DNA of 64,000 nt, taken from assembly GCA_029204225.1 (NCBI GenBank), contig CM055092.1, forward strand, positions 20,068,036 through 20,132,035, read 5' to 3'. Below the pieces are notes generated by a model, which saw nothing but the letters and a program-made list of their open reading frames with translations, did not search any database and had not been told where the DNA came from. The DNA is from Diphasiastrum complanatum. Lineage: Eukaryota; Streptophyta; Lycopodiopsida; Lycopodiales; Lycopodiaceae. The position numbers were made by a program, and so were the translations under genes. This document shows, in pieces, positions 32,113 to 42,306 of this stretch; within the stretch, counting starts at the first letter, position 1; the number at the start of each line of letters is the position of its first letter.

Positions 32113-34189
32113 CTTGCTACATCTATCATCCTCTTAGTATTGTTTCAAGATGTAACTTGATGAGGTTAAGTACAGGAGAGCAATAGTATCAGCGATTTAC
32201 TTGAGTTTTCTGCTCACAGAGAGGTGTCCATATGCACGTGTAGATCAGTAGTTTCCATTCAGATGATATGTGTGATGGAGTTGATACTCCTCCCAGACAG
32301 CGCTCAACCAACACAAATATGGACTTAAAGATTTGCCAAATGATGCTTTAACTGCCTCTTAGTTAGAGAGCAAAGATTCCACCATTATTTTTGGTCTTAG
32401 ATTAGCTGTCAGGAGGAACACATTAAGTGCCCATGATGATTTGGAGACCGGCGATAGAGGTCATGAGTTCTGGAAAGTCTTCTATGGTATTCTAAACTTC
32501 TATCTTCAACCAAAGGGAGTCATAGATTGCACTCTTATTTCCAAAATGGCTTCACTCGCGTCTGCCATGCAATGACTCGTCTTCCCAGAACAACGTACGC
32601 TTCAGAAGTAGTAATATAGTTGCTCATAGATTAACCAAAACTGATTACATAGCTCATTGATAGTTTCATTTATTCCCCATTAGCTGTGATTGATGAGTAT
32701 TTCGGATAGGATTGAGGTAAGAGTCTCTGCTTCAAGGTCGTTCTTGACTTTTCAACTGGTTGCTCAATGTGAGTATTTGTGACGGAGAGTGATACCACCC
32801 TCAATCTCCTTGACTTGCTTTGATGCTGACATATTGATTAGTTTAGTGGGAGAATCGCAACGTTGGTTTAGTTCCCATTCACGGAAATTGAACTGAGCTC
32901 CAGAGTGGACCGTCTTGATATGATCTTAGAGTTCATTTCCCATAACAGATTTTAAGAAGCGACTCTCAATCTGTCAGTTGAAGACCAGCGCTCAACCATG
33001 TTGAAGGAATTCAAATAACTCATACTCAGAGAGTTCAATCAAGATCAATAGCATAGGATTCATACTGGTTCAAGTCTGTCAGCTGTGAATCGCTGGAACT
33101 CTGAGTTGTACCCAATATCTTCCTCCATTACTCGAGTTCAGGAGCTGTAAAGATGCATGAATGCGTGTTTTCAAAGATAGGAGTCAGCACACTGGTTATT
33201 GATAGTAGCTTATTCTGGTTGGCGATGGAATCACGCTAGAAAATGTAGATGTGCTTTCATTTATGAGCAATCCCTGTTGCATCATGTGTCTACAATAACT
33301 TCTGCTCCATAATCGCTGACAGAGGGCCGTGGAATATGGCTGTAAGCTCCTTTGTAAGCTTCATGTATTGAAATCTTAGCACCTCGTCAGATAAGTTGTT
33401 GTAGGTGAGTAACCCAACGCTCCACATTAGTAGTAGTGGTGCTCCCCATATGCTCAGCTAACTAAAGTATGAGAGTTTCATAGCTTTATACAATACCACT
33501 TGGACTCACTCAAAACTCAGGGTTATGTTCTCATCTTGTGTTTCTCCTCTGTCTAGGATGCAACGCTTCTAACCATAGCTCCATTAGCACCTTTTAGCTC
33601 TCAAATTGCATACATGTGATCATGGATGAATCAATGTTTGCAATCATATGTGACAGCCATTGCCTCAGCACTTAGAGAAAATGTTAAAATTGAAAAACAA
33701 TCCATATTGATTTCTTGGCTTGCTACAAATATTGTACCATGCAAGTATGTAGCTCATAAATGCAAAATGCCAAGTTTGGCCTAGATAGAACTCAAGCTAC
33801 ATGGTTATGTAATATCTAGATTGATGAATACAACTTGCATATAGTTTGTAGACATAGAATTAGCAAAGTCATGCTTGTAGAAACTCGTGGCAATTCACAT
33901 GCATTAATTGTAAGCGATCCATAGTGACATGCAAGGCATGCACAAAGTGTAATGGACACATGCATGATGATTTGGACATTTCTAGTTAGAACTAGCACAC
34001 TTGTAAAAAGTTGGTAGAATTTCATGCATGGGAAGTGAAAAATGTCACATAGACTCTAGATGTCATCTTGTAATGAATGGATGTGGTTCTACCTCGAGCT
34101 ACCTCAAACTCCATAAATATGTGTAGCTCTCCTCAGAATCAATGATGAAGAACCAAAGTTTTGTAGCTATCTCATGTCATTTTGGATCT
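32113..34189. other. Two kilobases without recognised genes
   Basis: No homologous reading frame, tRNA or terminal repeat seen on either strand. The sequence is ordinary, about 40 percent GC by impression, with many stops. It could be old intergenic or long-decayed element DNA. Confidence 0.4.
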
Positions 34190-34461
34190 AAACAATTTTG
34201 CTTGTTATCTCCCTACTTTTCTCTCTCTAACTCGTGTTGAAGCTAATGCTTATACACTGATATCTTGTACTTTTGCTCATTATTGATTCATTGCTATCAT
34301 ATTCAGTTGCTTAGCATGCTAGATTGTGATTAAGCCATTTCTTCTGAACTAGATCTTGTTAATCAATCTAGAATCAGGTTACTGTGCTAATCACAAAGCT
34401 TAATTAGATCCATCATACTTGTGGACATTCTCCACATGTGTGAAATCTGGAAATTTTGTTA
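34190..34461 (+). repeat. E11: end of a Copia LTR
   Basis: Called from the PBS that follows at 34462. The LTR end reads GAAATTTTGTTA-like rather than CA, so the border is decayed. Contains CCACATGTGTGAA (34432-34444), a variant of the palindrome of the other Copia LTRs. The left border is not determinable. Confidence 0.45.
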
Positions 34462-34474
34462 TGGTATCAGAGCC
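34462..34474 (+). promoter_or_regulatory. E11 primer-binding site
   Basis: Perfect TGGTATCAGAGCC. The following 460 bp to ATG 34937 resembles a Copia leader without coding content. Confidence 0.85.
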
Positions 34475-34942
34475 AAATTAAGCTTTGCATGCTAACATCT
34501 CTGATTGTACAAGAAATTGAGAGCTAAATCAAGCAAAAAAATAGTTTTGCACTTTTTCTCACCCTTCTCTGAAGTGTATTTGGATCAAATCGGATTGGAA
34601 CTGAATTTTCAGACCTGAAAAGTGATAGTACGAAATTCTGGAATTCTGCACGTGTGAAAATCAGAGATTTTAAGTCCCTTTTATTTCCTTGCTTATAAAT
34701 CCAAAGATAGCAGTGTTATAGCTTGATGGAAAGCTTATGATTTGTACTTTCCATTGAAATTGAAACCAAATCAATCTGATGTGTCTAGCAAGAGTTATAA
34801 GCTCTTAAAGAGGATAGGGATAGGTCCAAAATCCGAGTGACATCATTTTGATTTGATTCAATCTTGCTTTGTTCTGAATCCATTGTTTTGAGCATCCTAC
34901 ACAAGAAACTGAAGATCAAGACTGAGTTTGAAGTAATGAACA

Positions 34943-34973
34943 CCCTAAACCTTAAACCCTAAACCCTAAACCC
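34943..34973 (+). repeat. Interstitial telomere-like repeat
   Basis: CCCTAAA CCTTAAA CCCTAAA CCCTAAA CCC: four and a half units of the plant telomere repeat (one unit with a C-to-T change), seven bases after the ATG at 34936 where E11 gag would begin. Confidence 0.95.
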
Positions 34974-35402
34974 AAAAATCTCGAAAAACTGGAAAACTCA
35001 AAAAATTGTCGAAAATTGCGAAAAACTCGAAAACTCGAAAAACCCGAGAATGCCGAAAACTCGAAAATTCCGAAAATCTAACGCAAAATTTGAAAATCTC
35101 GAAAACTCGAAAATTTTGCGAAAATTGCAAAAATCTCGAAAAACAAAATTTCGAAAAAATTGAGATACTCAAAAATCTCAAAAAAATTGAGAAGATCTTG
35201 AAAAATCTAAGAAAAATTCGAAAACTCAAAAAATTTGTGAAAATCTCGAAAACTCGAAAATTTTGCGAAAATTGCGAAAACTCAAAAATTTGAAAAAATT
35301 TCAAAATTCCAAAAACTCAAAAAATTGGCAAAAATTGCGAATATCTCGAAAGAATTTGAAAAATTCGCGAAAATTGTGGAAAACTCGAAAATTCGAAAAA
35401 TT
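34974..35402 (+). repeat. A-rich CGAAAA minisatellite
   Basis: About 430 bp of irregular units of the type GAAAACTCGAAAATTTTGCG and AAATCTCGAAAA. The bigger repeat TTTGCGAAAATTGCGAAAAC occurs twice or more (near 35115 and 35262). It is open in one frame (lysine/asparagine-rich) and reads directly into the Copia protease that follows. Confidence 0.9.
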
Positions 35403-35574
35403 CATTACAGCATTAATGACAAGTGATGAAGCCAAGGATACCTGGTACATTGATAGTGGTGCATCCAAGTACATGACTTCAAGGAAAGAGTGGTTTTCAG
35501 AACTCAAGGAAACTCACAATGGTGATGAAGTTGGACAAGCTGATGGCAAATTGCTATGTGTTAAAGGAGTTGGA
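35403..35574 (+). pseudogene. E11: Copia protease fragment
   Basis: ITALMTSDEAKDTWYIDSGA, then SKYMTSRKEWFSELKETHN and GKLLCVKGVG: a Copia aspartic protease with its DSG intact. Gag between the leader and this point has been replaced by the telomere-like and A-rich repeats. It is cut at 35574 by the TRIM E12. Confidence 0.85.
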
Positions 35575-35727
35575 TGTGAAAAGTTTTTACACTTGGTGTG
35601 TGTGGTCGGGCTAGGGATTGAACCTAGGACCTCCCCCATTCCGGTGGGGTGCTCTACCCCTGAGCTACCCGTCCATTTGTGTTCCAAGAGTGTTGTGCAA
35701 GGGCTATAGCCTTGACATTTTCTAACA
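35575..35727 (-). repeat. E12 LTR, downstream copy
   Basis: 153 bp, minus strand TGTTAGAAAATGTCAAGG to ACTTTTCACA. It differs from 35801-35953 by three substitutions, two of them in the D-loop of the tRNA-like part. Confidence 0.9.
35607..35676 (-). ncRNA. tRNA-like cloverleaf in the E12 downstream LTR
   Basis: Same structure as 35833-35902. A-box TAGCTCAGGGG (35667-35657) and B-box GGTTCAATCCC (35624-35614) on the minus strand. D-stem GCTC/GAGC and T-stem CTAGG/CCTAG are perfect. Not called a functional tRNA gene: residue 33 would be C and it lies within a mobile repeat. Confidence 0.6.
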
Positions 35728-35786
35728 CTCCCCTTCAAAGCATAGCCATTTTTAGCTACCGCCCGCCTAGACCACACCCACAACCA

Positions 35787-35800
35787 TGGCTCTGATACCA
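35787..35800 (-). promoter_or_regulatory. E12 primer-binding site
   Basis: Minus strand TGGTATCAGAGCCA directly after the LTR end, a perfect initiator-Met site. Confidence 0.92.
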
Positions 35801-35953
35801 TGTGAAAAGTTTTTACACTTGGTGTGTGTGGTCGGGCTAGGGATTGAACCTAGGACCTCCCCCATTCCGGTGGGGTGCTCTACCATTGAGCTACCCGTCC
35901 ATTTGTGTTCCAAGAGTGTTGTGCAAGGGCTATAGCCTTGACACTTTCTAACA
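35801..35953 (-). repeat. E12 LTR, upstream copy
   Basis: 153 bp, same ends as the other copy, directly followed on the minus strand by the PBS. Confidence 0.9.
35833..35902 (-). ncRNA. tRNA-like cloverleaf in the E12 upstream LTR
   Basis: The minus strand can fold as a tRNA: acceptor GGACGGG with CCCGACC (6 of 7 pairs), D-arm GCTC-AATGGTA-GAGC, anticodon arm CCCCA-CCGGAAT-GGGGG (four of five pairs; triplet GGA at 34-36), five-base variable loop, T-arm CTAGG-TTCAATC-CCTAG. A-box TAGCTCAATGG (35893-35883) and B-box GGTTCAATCCC (35850-35840) give a complete internal Pol III promoter. A Ser-GGA anticodon with a short variable arm and no T33 is atypical, so a tRNA-derived module is likelier than a translating tRNA. 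Confidence 0.65.
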
Positions 35954-36005
35954 CTCCCCCTCAAGGCATAGCCATTTTTAGCTACCGCCTGCCTAGACCA
36001 CACCA

Positions 36006-36862
36006 TGATAAATTTTACAGTTTTTAGGACAATAATTATTGTACTTTACAATCATAGAGAGTTATTGGTTGCTTAATCAATGAATCTATCAAGTTCTACA
36101 CATTAGATCTTGATCTAGATTCACTACACTTGGATTTAAGCAAGAGCAATGGATCAACACATCATTATTTAGTGAAGGAGGCTTCACACGTGTGGAGTAC
36201 TGTCCACAGTACGGCCTGCACCTAAAACAACAAGTACAATGATCCTTTATAGCAATCATTCATAGAAATCAAAAGACAAATGACTAGAAACCTCACAAAA
36301 GTGTAGAGTGCAAAAGTCTCATCAATCTTTGCAAAATCATGATCCTTTTATGGATCAAGTACATCCACGAGTCTGGTATAGTCTAGTAGGTCTTCACACA
36401 TGTGAAGAGTGCCACATCACTCAGATCTATCCATTTAATCCATCCTTGATCCTTATCCAATAGTTGACCTTCTAGAATATGGCTAAAATCCAAAAAGCTA
36501 GTCTCCTAGAATATAGGAATATTCTCTACAAAATAGATCTAAGGAAAATGGTCAACTCCTATCTTCTAGTACTCTATACACATGTGTGAACATCCACTTG
36601 CCATGTGGGAGCATTTACTCATGCACATGCAAGGAAAAGCTGATTTCTAGTTGACTAGTCAACTTGACTAAAAACTAGTCATATCATGTTCACACTAACT
36701 AGATTGATACAAAATCAATTTAGATATATACAAGCATGAAAGTACATCCTTTCACACGTGGGAATAGGCTCCACATGTGTGAACTCAGATCATCACATTA
36801 TTCTAATGTTTGATCAATATTTACAAAAAACAATGTCAAGTGAGAAGTGACAATTTTCAACA
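36006..36862 (-). repeat. E13: 3' LTR (about 857 bp)
   Basis: Minus strand starts TGTTGAAAATTGTC at 36862, right after the purine tract GTCAGGAGGAG (36873-36863), and ends CTGTAAAATTTATCA at 36006, similar to the E5 LTR end. It abuts E12. It contains at least five copies of a CACRTGTGAA-type motif (36183, 36393, 36588, 36751, 36771). Confidence 0.75.
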
Positions 36863-36875
36863 CTCCTCCTGACTT

Positions 36876-39751
36876 CTAACTTGGCAAATCTAATGTACAT
36901 CTATCTACAATTCCAAGAGCATATCTTAACTTAAAAAATGGATTTTTGGACAATGGCTTGGTTAAGATATCAGCTATGCATTCGGATGATGGTACATGAT
37001 GTAGTTGCACCTCCTTGGATTGTACCTTCTCCCTCACAAAGTGGTGAGCTATCTCAATATGCTTTGTTCTAGCATGGAAGATAGGATTTGAAGAAATTTG
37101 TTGAGAAGCTTGATTGTCACAAAGTATGTAAGGGATCTCCTCGGCCTCTAGCACATGTAGTTCCATCAAGAGTCTTCTTAGCCATAGGAGCTCTTTGGTT
37201 GTTGAAGTCAATGCCTTGTACTCGGCTTCACAAGAATAGTGAGACTATATCTTGATTTTTGGAAAGCCAAGATATTACTCCTTCACAAAGAAATGTTGCA
37301 AATGCACTAATGAACTTCCTATCCATCTTGTCACCTGCAAAATCTGAATCCGAGTAGGCTCTCAATTACAAGTTAGACCTTCATAAAGTATGCCAAAAAA
37401 TCTAGTACTAGAAACATATCTAAGTACTCTCTTGGCACTTTTCCAATGATGAACTAAAGGAGCTTGCATACTTTGACTCAACTTGCTTACACAAAAACTT
37501 AAGTCAGGTCTAGTGATGGTCAAATAGATTAGAGAGCCTATAAGCTTCCTAAAGAGGGTGATGTCCTCAAAGGATGCTTCATCAACTTCATTAGTTGCTT
37601 TCACAACATGCTCCATAGGGGTGTCAATCCCCTTACAATCTTTCATACCAAATCTTTCAAGAATTGAAGTAGCATACTTAGATTGACTTATGAAAGTACA
37701 ATTGCTACTTCTAGACACTTCTATCCCAAGTATAAACTTTAGGAAGCCTAGATCTACCATCTTGAACTCACTAGATAAATCAACTTTTACTTTGCCTATG
37801 CCTTCATCATCATTTCTTGTCATAATGATGTCATCAACATAAATCACCAAAATGATGATCTTTCCTTCATTACATTTGAAATATAAAGAAGGTTCATAAG
37901 CACTTAGTACAAAGCCAAGGGAATAGAGAAAATCATGCAACCTAGGGTACCAACCTCTAGGTGCTTGCTTCAAGCCATATAGGCTCTTCCTTAAGTAGCA
38001 CACCTTTTGCTCCTCCCCAACCTTGATGAAGCCCTTGGGTTGCATCATGTAGATTTCCTCTTCTAAGAAGCCATTCAAGAAGGCATTTGTCACATCCATT
38101 TGGTAGAGATCCCACTTGAACAAAGTAGCAATGCAAATGATTAATCTAATAGTTACAGGCTTAGCTACAGGTGCAAATGTTTCTTCATAATCCAATCCTT
38201 TTATTTGAAGAAATCCCTTCGCAACAAGCCTAGCTTTGTACTTACTAAAAGATCCATCTTGATTGTACTTTATTCTATAAATCCACTTACATGCAAGTGG
38301 TTTCTTCCCTCTTGGAAAATTTACAAGATTCCAAGTATGATTTTCTTCTAATGCATCATACTCTACTTGCATTGCATCTCTCCAAACTTTAGATTTATAT
38401 GCTTCTTCAAAAGATGATAGTTCTTCAAGCAATGTAGCTAAGAAGGAGTAAATCTCTTATGCCAAAGCTCCACTTGAGTTAGCTCCTCCCTAGCCAAGTT
38501 CACACTTTCACTTGCAACATTAGCATCCAACTTGAAAAGTCTACCTTGCTTAATGCCACTAGCTATGCACTTATCATTTTTCAAGATGGAACAAACTCCA
38601 TTCTTGAAATGTACATCTAGTCCATTGTCCATTAATTGTCCTACATTAAGCAAGTTTCTTGAAATAGTAGGAACATACAAAACATTATCTAGGTCTATCC
38701 TTTTAGATGTGCCTAAGCAAAGAGGTATAGATCCTATGCCATCTATCTTGCATGCTTGATCACAAGTAGTGTATATTGACTTCTTAGAGTCATTACAAGA
38801 TAGAAGAGTAGAAAAATAATGCCTGTTAAAAGATATGTGGGAACTAGCCCCACTATCTATCCACCATGTGTCTTGACTTGAAGTTGGTGTAGATGCAACC
38901 ATTAAGGATGTGTTGAATCCATCCTCTTCTTCTGCCTCTTGAGCAATGTTCCCTTGATCTCCTTTGGCTTGTTGATTTTTCTTCAAGTAGCATTCTGAGG
39001 CAAAGTGTCCTTTCTTTCCACAAAAGAAACACTTGAGTTTTGCCTTGTTCTTCACCTTGCTTTTGGAGGTAGATCCTCCATTCTTCATCTCGGCCTTCTT
39101 GTCTTGATTTTTCTTGAATGGATGTTGCTTCTTCTTGCCTTTAGATGTAAAGTTAGCTTTCTCCTCTCCTCCATTAAGTGACATGCTATCCATTCTTGTC
39201 TTGACGTGTAGAAGCCTACTCTCCTCGGCCACAAGAACATTGTGCAACTTTTCAATGGATGGAAGAGTGTCTTGAATGGCAAATGATTGGACTAAGTTGG
39301 TGAGCTCATCACCTAGACCATTCAAGATGATTTGTACTAGCTCTTGATCTTGGATCTTCTCTCCTATTGCACTTAACTCCTTGTTAAGAGATTTGATCCT
39401 AAGGACATACTCTTGTCCACTCTCTCCACTTCCTTTCATGCTTTGGAAAACTTGATTTCTTAGCATGAGGATTCTTGAAGTATTATTGGATTCATAGATG
39501 CTCTTTAATGAATCCCAAGCCTCTTTGGATGAGGTACAAGAAGACACTTCTTTCAAGAGGACATTGCATACATTTAACTTTATGTAATGTAGAGCTAATC
39601 TTGCTCTCTTCTTGTATTTGGCTTGTCCTTGGGGAGTTTGAGGATCTTCCTCAACTCCTTGAACTATGTCAAATAGATCATGGATCACTAGGAAAGGAAT
39701 AATTTGTGGAAGTGAGTCTCTCACTTGATTCCATCAAATATCCACCCATGG
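36876..39751 (-). pseudogene. E13: Ty1/Copia gag-protease-RT-RNase H with integrase deleted
   Basis: Minus strand. Gag starts at about 39751 (MGGYLMESSERLTSTNYS, matching E5 gag), shifts frame near 39700, then runs IHDLFDIVQGVEEDPQTPQG, zinc knuckle CFFCGKKGHFASEC and protease WWIDSGASSHISFN. At ELWHKRF (about 38445), the first words of the pre-integrase finger, the frame stops. The next codons belong to the RT entry (LEELSSFEEAYKSKVWRDAM), so the entire integrase core is gone. RT (38432-37362) is open with QMDVTNAFLNG and intact YVDDIIMTRN. RNase H (37340-36876) has stops, then TSTTKELLWLRRLL, NPIFHARTKHIEI and ADILTKPL. Same lineage as E5. It could be copied in trans but not integrate by itself. 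Confidence 0.9.
39161..39607 (-). repeat. 447-bp direct duplication, copy inside E13 gag
   Basis: Identical by eye to 40149-40595 over 447 bp (offset 988). Encodes gag residues from LALHYIKLNVCNVLLKEV to MDSMSLNGGE. Confidence 0.93.
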
Positions 39752-40148
39752 ATGACAATGTAGAATGAATGCTCTTTTTAAAATCACAAAGATTCCTGAA
39801 TTTTAAAAGATCTATGAAAGGCCTAAAGCTTACAAGAATGCCTATAGGCTTGTCTCTATCAAACTAGCACACAAGCTTGAATGATACACAAAGATCTTAC
39901 CAAAAATTCCTAGCTTTCACTCTCACAAAAAAAAATTGCTTTACACTTTTCTTAGATATTTCACTTCAACTAAGGATCTGAAAAAATCAGCCTCTAAGAT
40001 CTAATCTTAGACTCTAAAAAGAAATGCTTCAATGATCCAAAACTCTATTTGGTCATAGGCATTAGCTAGATTGATCTAGATCAATACTATTCTTCAAAAA
40101 GCACAAAAAATGAACTAGTGTTGTGATTTTGGGACCAACAAACACAAA
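39752..40148 (-). other. E13 leader, truncated
   Basis: About 400 bp upstream of gag on the minus strand, similar in character to the E5 leader (short A/T-rich, no reading frame). PBS and 5' LTR are missing; the duplicated gag block follows at once. Confidence 0.6.
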
Positions 40149-40595
40149 CTCCTCTCCTCCATTAAGTGACATGCTATCCATTCTTGTCTTGACGTGTAGA
40201 AGCCTACTCTCCTCGGCCACAAGAACATTGTGCAACTTTTCAATGGATGGAAGAGTGTCTTGAATGGCAAATGATTGGACTAAGTTGGTGAGCTCATCAC
40301 CTAGACCATTCAAGATGATTTGTACTAGCTCTTGATCTTGGATCTTCTCTCCTATTGCACTTAACTCCTTGTTAAGAGATTTGATCCTAAGGACATACTC
40401 TTGTCCACTCTCTCCACTTCCTTTCATGCTTTGGAAAACTTGATTTCTTAGCATGAGGATTCTTGAAGTATTATTGGATTCATAGATGCTCTTTAATGAA
40501 TCCCAAGCCTCTTTGGATGAGGTACAAGAAGACACTTCTTTCAAGAGGACATTGCATACATTTAACTTTATGTAATGTAGAGCTAATCTTGCTCT
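40149..40595 (-). pseudogene. Duplicated E13 gag segment
   Basis: Second copy of 39161-39607 in the same orientation, fused on its 5' side to the protease region of E14 at AGAGCAAG (about 40596) and on its 3' side to the E13 leader. Open reading frame of about 150 codons, but with neither start nor end of gag. Confidence 0.9.
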
Positions 40596-41885
40596 TCGCA
40601 CAGTTTACAAGAGTTCTTTGTGAAGGTTACTGACATGCCTGTATCAACTATCTTAGCAATGGATAGAAGATCTTTATTAAGAGTAGGGACATAGAGAACT
40701 TTCTCCATTTTTTTGTCTCTCTGATTTGTGTCTAGCCATAATACACCAGTTCCATCAACCACGTGTTTAGAACCGTCTTCAAGTATATGAATCTCAAATA
40801 GTTCGTCTTCTTGTACTCAGACAAGAGAAAACAAAATGTGAGGTGGCTCCCGAATCAAGTACTACTTCTCGAATTGAATTAGATGAACAACATAGATCAT
40901 TACTAACATAATCTGCTGAATTCCTTGTTGCCCTGTCTTCTGCTGCTCTGGAACATTCTGCTTTGTCTTCGACATAGTTTGAATTTCAGGGTTTGCTTCG
41001 ATTCTGCTCTTTTTTGTTTCTGGGATTCTGATAACAGTCTATTGTTGCATGACCCCGTTTATGACAATGAATGCATTCAATCTTTGGATTTAGCCAACAC
41101 TTTTCTTCTGTGTAACCTGATCTTCTGCATCTGTTGCAGATCTTCTTATCACCAGAATTCTTCTGTTGTTTTCCATATTGTCGTTCATTAGTCTTAGACT
41201 CATTCTTCTTAGACGATTCCCTCTTAAACTTAGACTTCTTAGAATATTTATTCTTCTGAGTAAATAGAGCATTTTCTGAATCACCATTGTCGTCATAGCG
41301 TTCACGAGCTTCTACTTCCTCCTTAACTCCATCTATTGCCTTTTGAAGTGTCATGGTCGCATCTTTCACCAATAAGGTTTGAGTTGTGTGGAATGACTTG
41401 GGTAGGGCTTGAAGAAAATAACTAAGCTGTTTTTCCTTAGAAATTGTATTTTCTGCACCAGAATTCTGCAAGGAAATAAACATATTTTTAATCTTTCGCA
41501 CGAATGTGTTCAAGCCTTTGCCATCCCATTGTAGGTAAGTTAATTAGTCTTTCAAGAACATGATCTGATTACGAGATCGAGTCTCATTCTTGGTTTTCAA
41601 TTCTTCCCATAAATCCTTTGCGTTTGAAATTGATGTAAGATCTAGCATTATATTGTCATGCACTAAAGATGCAATGATTGCTATAGCTTTGTCATTTTTT
41701 AAACTCCATTCTCGAAGTTCTTTGCCAGAAGTAGCTTCTGGCTTCTCCTCAATTGGTTCTACCCATTGCCATAGTTCTTCGCCCTTCAACAAGAGTGAAG
41801 TCTTTAATTTCCAAATGAAGTAGTTTGAACCTTCTGGGTCCAAGATTGTAGTGATCTTAGCTTGAATATTGGTGATCAATGACAT
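40596..41885 (-). pseudogene. E14: Ty1/Copia gag-protease fragment
   Basis: From ATG 41885 on the minus strand: MSLITNIQAKITTILDPEGS, NYFIWKLKTSLLLKGEELWQ, a stop at 41543, then LTYLQWDGKGLNTFVRKIKN. Two zinc knuckles follow, CNRCRRSGYTEEKC and CIHCHKRGHATIDC, then a stop, then VLDSGATSHFVFS (protease, near 40820-40860). After that the sequence decays and joins the duplicated E13 gag at 40596. Sister of the E15 gag. Only 57 bp separate its ATG from the LTR at 41942, and no PBS is visible there, so the leader has a deletion. Confidence 0.88.
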
Positions 41886-41941
41886 CTTTTAATTTTGAAT
41901 ATCCTCCAGATAGCGGCTTATTGATGGATGTATGAAGAATG

Positions 41942-42296
41942 TGATGCAAAATCGGCTTCATTCGTGAACGCGAAACAATTCGAATGGATTTCAAATACAC
42001 AAACGATGACGGACAGCAATTCATTCAAGACCAGACAAGGTAGGAGTGATATGTGCGTAATGGCTACAATATCATCTATTGATCTTCTCGGTTCGTGTTG
42101 CTTCATGTCTTTTGACTTTTGCGTTGTCTGACTTTCTCCCGCTGTACCGCAAAAAATTCATTCGTGTCTTTTGCGTCAGGGTGTTCGCGAACGTTTTCGC
42201 TTCGTGTCTTTTGACTTTTGCGTTCACGAATATTTTCGTCAAAGTGAGGGTTGAAAGCTAGCAAAGCTTTGGTAATAGAAACGTTTTGTTTCTTCA
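41942..42296 (-). repeat. LTR between E14 and E15 (3' LTR of E15)
   Basis: Minus strand TGAAGAAACAAAACG (42296, after the purine tract GAGAGGGAGC) to GATTTTGCATCA (41942). The last part (AGAAGATCAATAGATGATAT onward) matches the E15 5' LTR, but the first part does not. Contains a 26-bp direct repeat (42100-42125 and 42199-42224, one difference). Confidence 0.75.
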
Positions 42297-42306
42297 GCTC
42301 CCTCTC

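Larger units (their letters stand above)
35575..36005 (-). mobile_element. E12: tandem TRIM (miniature LTR element) with tRNA-like LTRs
   Basis: On the minus strand the order is: partial internal domain (36005-35954), LTR (35953-35801), internal domain (35800-35728), LTR (35727-35575). Each LTR is 153 bp, TG...CA (TGTTAGAAA...TTTTCACA), and they differ at three positions. The 73-bp internal domain holds only a PBS and a polypurine tract (GAAGGGGAG / GAGGGGGAG). No coding capacity, so it must have been mobilised by another element's proteins. Inserted in the E11 protease. A second internal domain outside the LTR shows that the copy is a tandem multimer, as reported for some plant TRIMs such as Cassandra. 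Confidence 0.88.

Noticed and set aside
32113-34189. Hidden host gene in the long gap
   Set aside because: No long frame, domain motif or consistent splice borders seen on either strand.
34943-34973. Chromosome end
   Set aside because: Only four and a half CCCTAAA units, followed by more than 29 kb of other sequence.
35607-35676. Functional host tRNA gene
   Set aside because: It occurs twice inside identical LTRs of a mobile element, lacks T33, and its GGA anticodon does not fit the short variable loop. Kept only as tRNA-like.
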